In this document: one piece after another, positions 57,172 to 64,000 of the stretch | Layout of the letters: every line of letters begins with the position of its first letter | Position numbering within the stretch: position 1 is the stretch's first letter | Assembly: GCF_000092925.1 (NCBI RefSeq) | Contig: NC_014217.1 | Span: 62,001-126,000 of the forward strand | Direction: 5' to 3' | DNA: 64,000 bases | Source of the DNA: Ancylobacter novellus DSM 506 | Lineage (GTDB): Bacteria; Pseudomonadota; Alphaproteobacteria; Rhizobiales; Xanthobacteraceae | The notes under the pieces: model-generated | The model's database searches: none | The model's input: the letters and a program-made list of their open reading frames with translations, nothing else | What the model was told of the DNA's origin: nothing | Translations under genes and position numbers: made by a program

Positions 57172-58704
57172 TCACATCGGCGCCGCGACCGATGCGGGCG
57201 CATCGGCGGCGATGGCGGCGAGTATGGCGGGCACGTCGACCTCGTCCCCGGTGAGACGGGCGACATGGGCGCGGTCGCGCAACACCACGACCTCGTCGGC
57301 ATAGGTGACGATCTCCTCAAGCTCGGAGGAGACGACGAGCAGGGCCATGCCCTCGGCGCAGAGGTCGCGGATCAGGCCGATGATCTCGGCATGGGCGCCG
57401 ACATCGATGCCGCGCGTCGGCTCGTCGAGGATGAGCAGGCGCGGCGCGGTGGCGAGCCAGCGGGCGAGCAGCACCTTCTGCTGGTTGCCGCCGGAGAGCA
57501 GCCCGACAGGGCGCTCCGGGTCGGGCGGGCGGATGTCGAGCAGGCGGATGAACTTGGCCGCGATGTCGTCCTGCTCGCGGCGCGGCAGCGGCTTCAGCGG
57601 GCCGCGCTTTGCCTGCAGCGCCAGCACGATGTTCTCGCGCACGGTGAGGTCGGCGACGATGCCCTCGGTCTTGCGCTCCTCCGGGCAATAGCCGAAGCCG
57701 AGACGCATCGCCTCGTGCGGCGAGGAGAGGACGACGCGCGCGCCGCCCACCTCGGCGGTGCCGCTGTCGGCGCGCTCGGCGCCGAAGACGAGGCGGACGG
57801 TCTCGGTGCGGCCCGAGCCGAGCAGGCCGGCGAGGCCGACCACATGGCCGGCGCGCAACGTCAGGTCGAAGGGGGCGACATAGCCGGCCTTGCCGAAGTC
57901 TTCGAAGGCGGCGACGGGTTCCGCCTCGGCCGCCGCGGTGCGCGGCGGGCGCTGGGCGGTGGCGGCGCTCAGTTCGCGCCCGAGCATCATCCGCACGAGG
58001 TCGATGCGCGGCAGCTCGGCGATCGGGGCGGTGCCGGCGAGGCGGCCATTGCGCAACACGGTGATCCGGTCGCAGATCGCATAGACCTGGTCGAGGAAAT
58101 GGGTGACGAAGACGATGCCGATGCCGCGGGCCTTGAGCTGGCGCATCACGGTGAACAGCACCTCGACCTCGTGCGCGTCGAGGCTGGCGGTGGGCTCGTC
58201 GAGGATCAGCACGCGCGCCGACTGGTCGACCGCGCGGGCGATGGCGACGATGTGCCGGATGGCGACCGAATAGGTCTCCAGCGGCGCGGCGACGTCGATG
58301 GACAGGCCGAACTCGGCGAGCAGGGCCTGCGCGCGCCGGCGCATCTCGCCCTCGCGGACAAAGCCGAGACGGGTCGGCTGGCGGCCAAGGAACAGGTTCT
58401 GCGCCACCGATAGGTTCGGCGCGAGATTGACCTCCTGGTAGACGGTGGCGATGCCGAGCTTGGTCGCCTCGCCGGCGGAGCGCGGCGCGATCTCGGCGCC
58501 TTCCAGCCGCATGGTGCCGGCATCGCGGGTGACGACGCCGGTCATCGTCTTGATCAGCGTCGACTTGCCCGCGCCGTTCTCGCCGAGCAGCGCATGGATC
58601 TCGCCGCGGCGCAGGGTGAAGTCGACCTTGTCCAGCGCCATGAGGCCGGTGAAGGATTTCGAGAAGCCGGTGAGTTCGAGCAGGGAGCCGTCGGTCGGAT
58701 GCAT
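57172..58704 (-). CDS. ytfR: Sugar ABC transporter ATPase, YtfR-like
   Basis: A 510-residue double ATPase. The first half has Walker [10 protein letters not shown] and [15 protein letters not shown]. The second half has GLLGSGRTE, signature [16 protein letters not shown] and [13 protein letters not shown]. It powers the importer made by the three neighbouring products. The ribosome site before 58704 is weak. It is a paralogue of GguA at 44198 in the same directon. Confidence 0.95.
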   Translation of the reverse strand: MHPTDGSLLELTGFSKSFTGLMALDKVDFTLRRGEIHALLGENGAGKSTLIKTMTGVVTRDAGTMRLEGAEIAPRSAGEATKLGIATVYQEVNLAPNLSVAQNLFLGRQPTRLGFVREGEMRRRAQALLAEFGLSIDVAAPLETYSVAIRHIVAIARAVDQSARVLILDEPTASLDAHEVEVLFTVMRQLKARGIGIVFVTHFLDQVYAICDRITVLRNGRLAGTAPIAELPRIDLVRMMLGRELSAATAQRPPRTAAAEAEPVAAFEDFGKAGYVAPFDLTLRAGHVVGLAGLLGSGRTETVRLVFGAERADSGTAEVGGARVVLSSPHEAMRLGFGYCPEERKTEGIVADLTVRENIVLALQAKRGPLKPLPRREQDDIAAKFIRLLDIRPPDPERPVGLLSGGNQQKVLLARWLATAPRLLILDEPTRGIDVGAHAEIIGLIRDLCAEGMALLVVSSELEEIVTYADEVVVLRDRAHVARLTGDEVDVPAILAAIAADAPASVAAPM

Positions 58705-58811
58705 GGCGGTCTCGGAAGCAGCGGCAGAATGCCGTGGCGGGCCGGCGGGAGGGAGGCCGGCCCGCCACGGCGGGACAGATGCCGCGGGCAGGTCGCCCGC
58801 GGCGCGCCCGC

Positions 58812-59777
58812 TCAGTAGCCGAGGCCCTTCTTCGAATCGTAGACCGCCTGCGGGTTGTCGGCGGCGGTGTAGAGCTTGGATTCGGTCTGGATCCATTTCG
58901 GCGGCACGGTGCCCTTCGCCTTGTAGGCGATGATGGCGTCGAAGGCGGGACCGGCCATGTTCGGGGTGAGCTCCACCGTGGTGTTGGCCTCGCCCGCCGC
59001 CATGGCCTTGAAGATGTCCGGCACGGCGTCGATGGAGACGGTCAGCACGTCGGAGCCGGGCTTGAGGCCGGCTTCCTTCATCGCCTGGATGGCGCCGACC
59101 ATCATGTCGTCATTGTGGGCGTAGACGGCGCAGATGTTCTTGCCGCCGCCTTCGGCCTTGATGAAGCTCTCCATCACCTCCTTGCCCTTGGCACGGGTGA
59201 AGTCGCCGGTCTGGCTGCGCACGATCTTGACGTTCGGCGCGGAGGCGATGCCTTCCTCGAAGCCCTTCTTGCGGTTGGCGGCGACGCTGGCGCCGACCGT
59301 GCCCTGCAATTCGACCACGTTGCAGGGCTTGGCGCCGACCGTCTTCACCAGCCATTGCCCGGCGACGCGGCCCTCATGCACGCTGTCGGAGGTGACGGCG
59401 GTGAGGTAGAGGTCCTTGCCGGAAGGGTCGATGTCGCGGTCGAGCAGGACGACCGGGATATTGGCCTCCTTGGCCTCCTTCAGCACCGAATCCCAGCCGG
59501 TGGAAACGACCGGGGCGAGGAAGATCGCGTCCACGCCCTGGGCGATGAAGGAGCGGATCGCCTTGATCTGGTTCTCCTGCTTCTGCTGCGCGTCGGCGAT
59601 CTTGAAATTGATGTTCCGCTTCTTGGCCTCGGCCTTGGAGACGGTGGTCTCGGCGGCGCGCCAGCCCGATTCCGAGCCGATCTGCGAGAAGCCGATGGTG
59701 AGGTCCGCGGCCTGCGCGCCAGCGGAGACGAGCGCGCCGGAGAAGGCGGTCGCGAGCAACAAAGCCTTGAAATTCAT
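58812..59777 (-). CDS. ytfQ: Sugar-binding protein, YtfQ-like
   Basis: A 321-residue periplasmic binding protein with a signal peptide (1-23, ending AQA). The mature start ADLTIGFSQIGSESGWRAAE matches YtfQ galactofuranose-binding proteins; other motifs are GVDAIFLAPVVSTGWD and DRDIDPSG. It is the first gene of the 17-kb directon and lies behind an AT-rich promoter with a candidate operator. Start 59777 follows GGGAG. The true ligand may be L-arabinose, galactose or a furanose. Confidence 0.94.
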   Translation of the reverse strand: MNFKALLLATAFSGALVSAGAQAADLTIGFSQIGSESGWRAAETTVSKAEAKKRNINFKIADAQQKQENQIKAIRSFIAQGVDAIFLAPVVSTGWDSVLKEAKEANIPVVLLDRDIDPSGKDLYLTAVTSDSVHEGRVAGQWLVKTVGAKPCNVVELQGTVGASVAANRKKGFEEGIASAPNVKIVRSQTGDFTRAKGKEVMESFIKAEGGGKNICAVYAHNDDMMVGAIQAMKEAGLKPGSDVLTVSIDAVPDIFKAMAAGEANTTVELTPNMAGPAFDAIIAYKAKGTVPPKWIQTESKLYTAADNPQAVYDSKKGLGY

Positions 59778-60153
59778 TGGCGTTTCTCCCGTGGGGTGCT
59801 GCCGTCGCGCCACTGGCGAGCGCTTTCCGGCCGGCAATTTATGGCACAGGGAAACAGGTCTGAATAGTCATACTGTTTTACTATTTGACAGGTGGCGGCG
59901 CAGCGCTCGCGTGCCTTGGCGCACGGGCCTCCGCGCCGTGCCCTCGATAGGAGAAACGGGCAGAGACGCCATCGATGATCGGCAGAACGGCGAATGGGAG
60001 GGGCGCGTCACTGAGCCTGCTCCGGGCCGCCTGGACGTCTTCGGACGGGATGAAGCCTGCATGGCGATGTGGCCCGGGCGGCAACAGCCGAACCTGCCTC
60101 TCCCACTGCAAAGTGGGAGAAAAATATCAATGATTGCAATGATTTAAAGTGAA
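59778..60153. other. Promoter region of the sugar directon
   Basis: This gap of 376 bases between ytfQ and tRNA-Phe contains the AT-rich stretch 59860-59893 with the candidate operator. The rest is ordinary GC-rich sequence; a second AT-rich patch, 60119-60153, follows the tRNA 3' end and could help terminate it. I see no gene here. Confidence 0.55.
59854..59893. promoter_or_regulatory. Candidate operator/promoter of ytfQ
   Basis: The arms AATAGT (59863-59868) and ACTATT (59880-59885) are separated by 11 bases and flanked by direct repeats of ACAGGT at 59854 and 59888. It is about 80-115 bases before the ytfQ start, in an AT-rich island. The GntR regulator in the same operon is the likely binder. 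Confidence 0.5.
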
Positions 60154-60229
60154 TGGTGCCCAGGGGCGGAATCGAACCACCGACACTGCGATTTTCAGTC
60201 GCATGCTCTACCAACTGAGCTACCTGGGC
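60154..60229 (-). tRNA. tRNA-Phe (GAA)
   Basis: A complete cloverleaf of 76 bases: acceptor GCCCAGG / CCTGGGC, D arm GCTC AGTTGGTA GAGC, anticodon stem TGCGA / TCGCA with loop CTGAAAA (anticodon GAA), T arm GGTGG TTCGATT CCGCC, discriminator A73 and encoded CCA. A strong promoter lies upstream. No integrated element is seen at its 3' end. Confidence 0.99.
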
Positions 60230-60267
60230 GTAGCCGGCAACGGCCAGAGGCCGTGCGGAGCGGGCGG

Positions 60268-60296
60268 GTTATAGAGTCTCGGCCGCGCCCTGTCCA
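60268..60296 (-). promoter_or_regulatory. Promoter of tRNA-Phe
   Basis: On the minus strand TGGACA (60296-60291) and TATAAC (60273-60268) are exactly 17 bases apart. Transcription would start about 32 bases before the mature tRNA 5' end. Confidence 0.7.
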
Positions 60297-60402
60297 TATC
60301 TGCGGCGGGCGAAAATCCGTCCTTTCCCCAAGGCGGCGGCGAACCGCATGACGACGGCATGACCGTGCGCCGCAGGCGACCGCTCAGCCCCCGCGCGGCG
60401 GT

Positions 60403-60624
60403 TCACGCCTTGCGCGGCGGCTTGGGGGCGAGGGAGGGCTCCTCGCCGTCCTCGTCGTCGTCCTCGGTGACCGGGATCGCATAGGCGCCGGTCAGCCAGC
60501 GGTGCAGGTCGACATCCGCGCAGCGGCTGGAGCAGAAGGGCTTGTACTTCTCCACCGAGGGTTTGCCGCAGATCGGGCAGGTCCCGGTGTTCTTGTCGGC
60601 ACTGGAGGGCGCGTCAGCGCTCAT
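60403..60624 (-). CDS. yacG: DNA gyrase inhibitor YacG
   Basis: A 73-residue zinc protein with the motif C16-P-I-C19-G-K and C31-S-S-R-C35, followed by DLHRWLTGAYAIP. E. coli YacG binds GyrB and blocks gyrase activity. The acidic tail (EDDDEDGEE) is common in the family. It lies 21 bases after maf, probably in one operon. Confidence 0.95.
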   Translation of the reverse strand: MSADAPSSADKNTGTCPICGKPSVEKYKPFCSSRCADVDLHRWLTGAYAIPVTEDDDEDGEEPSLAPKPPRKA

Positions 60625-60645
60625 GCTTCCCTCCCTGGTTCGGGT

Positions 60646-61269
60646 TCACTCCGGGTTGCCCCAGCGCTGGTAGACCGGGAAGCGCTCGCCGGCGAGCAGC
60701 GCCACGGTCTCGGCCAGCGGCAGGCCGACCACATTGGTGTAGGAGCCGACCAGCTTGACCACGAACACGCCGGCGAGGCCCTGGATGGCATAGCCGCCGG
60801 CCTTGCCGAGCCATTCGCGCGAGGCGACGTACCCGTCCATCTCCTCGCGCGACAGCCGCTTGAAGCGCACCCGCGTCTCGACGAGGCGCGTGCGCACGCC
60901 GCCCTTCGGCGTCATCAGCGCGAGGCCGGTATAGACCCGGTGCGCGCGGCCCGAGAGCAGCCGCAGGCAGTCCGCCGCTTCCTCGGAGAGGTCGGGCTTG
61001 GGCAGGATGCGCCGGCCAACCGCCACCACCGTGTCCGCCGCCAAGAGATAGGCCCCTTCGTGCTCATTGCCAGCCTTGCGGCGGGCATCGGCGGCGGCGA
61101 GCTTCTGCTGGGCGAGGCGCAAAGCGAGGCGGCGCGGCAGCTCGCCGCGCTCGGGCGCCTCGTCGATATCGGCCGGCAGCAGGGCGTCGGGTTCGATTCC
61201 GGCCTGGGCGAGCAGCGCCAGCCGGCGCGGCGAACCCGAGGCCAGCACCAATGTGGGGCGGGCGCTCAC
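60646..61269 (-). CDS. maf: Maf-family nucleotide pyrophosphatase
   Basis: A 207-residue Maf/YhdE-type protein that hydrolyses non-canonical or pyrimidine nucleoside triphosphates to monophosphates. Seen are [44 protein letters not shown] and the C-terminal [12 protein letters not shown] at 61269 has AGGAG upstream and gives the family N-terminus. It is followed by yacG. Confidence 0.95.
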   Translation of the reverse strand: MSARPTLVLASGSPRRLALLAQAGIEPDALLPADIDEAPERGELPRRLALRLAQQKLAAADARRKAGNEHEGAYLLAADTVVAVGRRILPKPDLSEEAADCLRLLSGRAHRVYTGLALMTPKGGVRTRLVETRVRFKRLSREEMDGYVASREWLGKAGGYAIQGLAGVFVVKLVGSYTNVVGLPLAETVALLAGERFPVYQRWGNPE

Positions 61270-61385
61270 GCAACAACTCCTCTTCCGCCGGACGACGGCC
61301 CGGCGGTCCAATCGGCCGGCAAGCTAGAGCATGTTCCGCAAAAACTGAACGAACTTCTCACCCAAGCCCCATGAGACCGCCCGAT

Positions 61386-61877
61386 TCAAACATGGCGCTG
61401 GAAGCGGGCGCGGATGCGCGCCTCCAATTCGTCGCGCACGGCGCGATAGGCGTCGAGCTGCTGCTCGCGATTGCCGGCGACCAGCGTCGGGTCCGGCGTC
61501 GGCCAGTACTCGACGTCGATGGCGTTGGTGCGGGTGAGCTCCAGCGCCCGGTGATGAGCGTCGGGCGAGAGGGTGATGACGAGGTCGAAGGCGAGCCCTT
61601 CATTCTCCTCCAGCTCCTCCAGCGTCTGCGGCCGGTGGCGATGCAGGTCGAGCCCCACCTCGTCGATGGCGGCGGTGACGAAAGGATCGGGCTCGCCCTT
61701 CGCCACCCCGGCCGAACCGACATAGAGCGACCGGCCGAACAGGTGCTTCGCCAGCACCGCCGCCATGGGCGAGCGCACGCTGTTCTGCCCGCACATGAAC
61801 AGCACCGATTGCGGACGCTCCTTGCGTCCGGGCACCGCCGGCCCGACGAGCAGCGACGACTGGGCGGAGGTGGCCAC
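61386..61877 (-). CDS. Low-molecular-weight protein-tyrosine-phosphatase family protein
   Basis: A 163-residue LMW-PTP/arsenate-reductase-fold protein with the P-loop C29-x5-R35 (MCGQNSVRSP) and the general-acid region WPTPDPT. The canonical loop is CxGNxCRS; here the second Cys is Val, which argues against arsenate reductase chemistry. GTG start, 2 bases after the UPF0262 stop. This pairing is common in Hyphomicrobiales. The substrate is unknown. Confidence 0.85.
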   Translation of the reverse strand: MATSAQSSLLVGPAVPGRKERPQSVLFMCGQNSVRSPMAAVLAKHLFGRSLYVGSAGVAKGEPDPFVTAAIDEVGLDLHRHRPQTLEELEENEGLAFDLVITLSPDAHHRALELTRTNAIDVEYWPTPDPTLVAGNREQQLDAYRAVRDELEARIRARFQRHV

Positions 61878-61879
61878 GC

Positions 61880-62389
61880 TCAGCCCTTCCAGTGCAGCGC
61901 GCAGACCAGCGTGAACAGCCGCCGCGCCGTGCCGAAATCGAGGGCGATCTTGTCCTTCAGCCGCTCGCGCAGCAGTTCGGAGCCTTCATTGTGCAGGCCG
62001 CGCCGGCCCATATCGATGGCCTCGATCTGCGACGGGCTCGCCGTGCGGATCGCCGAATAATAGCTCTCGCAGACGAGGAAATAATCGCGCACCACGCGCC
62101 GCAGCGGGCTCAGCGAAAGAAGGTGCTGCACGACCGGCGCGCCGTCCTTGCGGGTGACATCGAGGACGAGGCGCCCTTCGGCCAGCGAGATGGCGAGGCA
62201 ATAGGGGCCGGGAGCCGCGTCGCCGAGCGGGGCGAAGGTGTTCTCCTCGATCAGGTCGTAGATGGCGACGGCCCGCTCGTGCTCGACGTCGATGTTGGAG
62301 CGGCCGATGGAGGCGCCATCCAGCGTCACCGCGCAGAGGCGGCGCGAAGCGGCGTGCGGGTCCTTGTCAGGATCCTGGCCCTCCGCCAT
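61880..62389 (-). CDS. UPF0262 family protein
   Basis: A 169-residue UPF0262 protein of unknown function, conserved in alphaproteobacteria next to hisD. Motifs include [45 protein letters not shown] and a C-terminal [14 protein letters not shown]. It is 9 bases after hisD and 2 bases before the phosphatase gene, so the three form an operon. Confidence 0.93.
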   Translation of the reverse strand: MAEGQDPDKDPHAASRRLCAVTLDGASIGRSNIDVEHERAVAIYDLIEENTFAPLGDAAPGPYCLAISLAEGRLVLDVTRKDGAPVVQHLLSLSPLRRVVRDYFLVCESYYSAIRTASPSQIEAIDMGRRGLHNEGSELLRERLKDKIALDFGTARRLFTLVCALHWKG

Positions 62390-62398
62390 TGCGCGCCG

Positions 62399-63691
62399 TC
62401 AGAGGTTGAGCCGGATGGCGACCGAGCGGGCATGTGCGCTCAGGCCTTCCGCCTCGCCGAGCGCGATCGCCGCTGGCCCCAGCGCGCGAAGCTGCTCCGG
62501 CCCGCATTTCAGGATCGAGGTCCGCTTCATGAAATCGAGCACGCTCAGCCCCGAGGAGAAGCGGGCCGAGCGGGCGGTCGGCAGCACATGGTTGGAGCCG
62601 CCGACATAGTCGCCGATGGCTTCCGGCGTGTGGGCGCCGAGGAAGATCGCCCCAGCATGGTGGATGCGTTCCGCCAGCGCCTCGGCGTCGGCCGCCATGA
62701 TCTCGAGGTGCTCGGGCGCGATGCGGTCGGCGAGCGCCGGCGCCTCGTCGAGGCTCTTGAGCTTGATCACCGCGCCGAACTCGGCCCAGCTCGCCGCGGC
62801 GATGTCGCGGCGTGGCAGCATCGTCAGCTGACGCTCCACCGCGTAGACCACAGCGTCAGCGAGCGCGGCATCGTCAGTCATCAGAATCGACTGGGCGGCG
62901 GTGTCGTGCTCGGCCTGCGCCAGGAGATCGGCGGCGATCCAGTCCGGGTTCTGCGCGCCGTCGGCGATCACCAGCACCTCGGAGGGGCCGGCGACCATGT
63001 CGATGCCGACCGTGCCGAAGACATGGCGCTTGGCCGCCGCGACATAAGCGTTGCCCGGCCCGACGATCTTGGCGACAGGCGCGATCGTCTGCGTCCCATA
63101 GGCGAGCGCCGCCACCGCCTGCGCCCCGCCGACGCGGTAGACCTCGTCGACCCCGGCGAGCTTCGCCGCCGCCAGCACCAGCGGATTGATCTGCCCATCC
63201 GGCGCCGGCACCACCATGACGACGCGCTTCACGCCGGCGACCTTGGCCGGCACGGCGTTCATCAGCACAGAGGAAGGATAGGCCGCCGTGCCGCCCGGCA
63301 CATAAAGCCCGACCGCGTCGACCGCGGTCCAGCGATGGCCGAGCTCGACGCCGGCGGCGTCGACATAGCGACCGCTCTCCGGGAGCTGGCGCTGGTGATG
63401 GGAACGGATGCGCTCATGCGCGAAGGCTAGCGCCTCGCGCGCCGCCGGATCGGCCGCCTTCTCGGCGGCGTCGATCTCCGTGTCGGTGACGCGGATGCCG
63501 AGCGCGCCGAGGTCGACGCGGTCGAACTGCCGGGAGAAGTCGATCAGCGCATCATCGCCACGCGCACGCACGTCGTCGATGATCCGCGCCACCGCCTGCG
63601 CCACGTCCTGCGACACCTCGCGCTTGGTGCCGAGGAAGGCCGTGAAGCGCGCTTTGAATTCGGGCGAGGCGGTATCGAGGCGGAGCGGCAT
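62399..63691 (-). CDS. hisD: Histidinol dehydrogenase
   Basis: A 430-residue zinc enzyme that oxidises L-histidinol to L-histidine in two NAD+ steps, the last step of histidine synthesis. Landmarks are VPGGTAAYPSSVLMNAVPA, KIVGPGNAYVAAAKRHV, AGPSEVLVIAD, the catalytic AEHDTAAQS and C-terminal GGSNHVLPT. Start 63691 is the family start. It follows the DUF2948 gene by 113 bases. Confidence 0.98.
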   Translation of the reverse strand: MPLRLDTASPEFKARFTAFLGTKREVSQDVAQAVARIIDDVRARGDDALIDFSRQFDRVDLGALGIRVTDTEIDAAEKAADPAAREALAFAHERIRSHHQRQLPESGRYVDAAGVELGHRWTAVDAVGLYVPGGTAAYPSSVLMNAVPAKVAGVKRVVMVVPAPDGQINPLVLAAAKLAGVDEVYRVGGAQAVAALAYGTQTIAPVAKIVGPGNAYVAAAKRHVFGTVGIDMVAGPSEVLVIADGAQNPDWIAADLLAQAEHDTAAQSILMTDDAALADAVVYAVERQLTMLPRRDIAAASWAEFGAVIKLKSLDEAPALADRIAPEHLEIMAADAEALAERIHHAGAIFLGAHTPEAIGDYVGGSNHVLPTARSARFSSGLSVLDFMKRTSILKCGPEQLRALGPAAIALGEAEGLSAHARSVAIRLNL

Positions 63692-63804
63692 GTCGGGTCC
63701 TGCGGGCACGGGAACGGCGCGCAGCGTGCGACGCCATCAGACCGTCCTATCGCAACCGGGCACGCTTTGCACAAGAGGGCACCGGATCGGCGCCGCCGCG
63801 CCGC

Positions 63805-64000
63805 TCACTCCACGTCGTGGCAGGGCGTGCCCTTGGCGTCCCAGGCGGGACCGAGATCCTCGAGGCCCGCTTCCATGCATTCGACGTCGAGCTGCACTTC
63901 GCCGCCGCCGGAGAACAGGAAGGTGACGGTGCCGGACGGCGCGTCGATCTCGTCGAACTTCAACGCCAGCAGGTTCAGGACGCCCTGCTTCTTCGTGAGG
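63805..64000 (-). CDS. DUF2948 family protein, 3' part only
   Basis: The last 64 codons of a gene that enters from beyond the right edge. The translated end (LKFDEIDAPSGTVTFLFSGG, then VECMEAGLEDLGPAWDA) is typical of DUF2948, a family found next to hisD in Hyphomicrobiales. Function is unknown. The stop is at 63805-63807; the start is outside the window. Confidence 0.85.
   Translation of the reverse strand, partial: LTKKQGVLNLLALKFDEIDAPSGTVTFLFSGGGEVQLDVECMEAGLEDLGPAWDAKGTPCHDVE

Noticed and set aside
60154..60229. tRNA-Phe as attachment site of an integrated element
   Set aside because: There is no integrase gene, no repeated tRNA 3' end, and both flanks carry ordinary chromosomal genes.

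Overview
The window is GC-rich alphaproteobacterial DNA. It most likely comes from the Hyphomicrobiales (Rhizobiales), perhaps Xanthobacteraceae such as Ancylobacter, Starkeya or Xanthobacter. The signs are a fixLJ / receiver / fixK block in Bradyrhizobium order, the hisD-UPF0262-phosphatase-maf-yacG block, a ChvE-GguAB sugar importer, an ALA-synthase HemA, and many palindromic intergenic repeats. I see no rRNA, IS element, prophage or CRISPR array. The family assignment is inference.

Layout. 0.1-12 kb: a PodJ-like polarity protein, a MerR regulator, small enzymes, an esterase, YjbQ, a LuxR-type response regulator convergent with a symporter-histidine kinase hybrid (CrbS/CrbR-like), and MscL. 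12-17 kb: dTDP-L-rhamnose operon rfbCBDA and an aminotransferase. 17-24 kb: oxygen-response block fixL-fixJ-receiver-fixK, then hemN, an AbrB-family membrane protein and hemA. 24-26.7 kb: a histidine-rich protein, a ureohydrolase resembling Ni-dependent guanidine hydrolase (GdmH), a clear guanidine-I (ykkC) riboswitch in front of it, and a HupE/UreJ-type metal permease. 26.9-30.4 kb: uracil catabolism (URC) genes upp, urc1 and urc4 around a palindromic operator. 30.4-37.3 kb: two tandem orphan TctC-type binding proteins and a PotABCD-like ABC importer. 37.4-43 kb: two small proteins, an AraC regulator and a type Va autotransporter. 43-59.8 kb: a 14-gene minus-strand directon for pentose or hexose use. 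A YtfQRT-YjfF importer, a GntR regulator and six oxidative-pathway enzymes are followed by a second importer, ChvE-GguAB. 60-64 kb: tRNA-Phe, yacG, maf, a phosphatase, UPF0262, hisD and the 3' end of a DUF2948 gene.

How it works together. FixLJ probably senses low O2 and drives the receiver gene and fixK, which share an upstream element at matching distance. FixK could act on hemN through a consensus FixK box. The guanidine module probably splits guanidine to urea and ammonia, with the histidine-rich protein and HupE as candidate nickel-supply partners. The neighbouring URC pathway is also reported to release urea, so 24-30 kb looks like a nitrogen-salvage area. The sugar directon encodes uptake, mutarotation, C1 oxidation, lactone opening and dehydration of aldonic acids, but the last dehydrogenase of the route is not in the window.

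Most promising lead: the riboswitch-controlled guanidine hydrolase with a non-HypA/HypB histidine-rich partner and a HupE permease.
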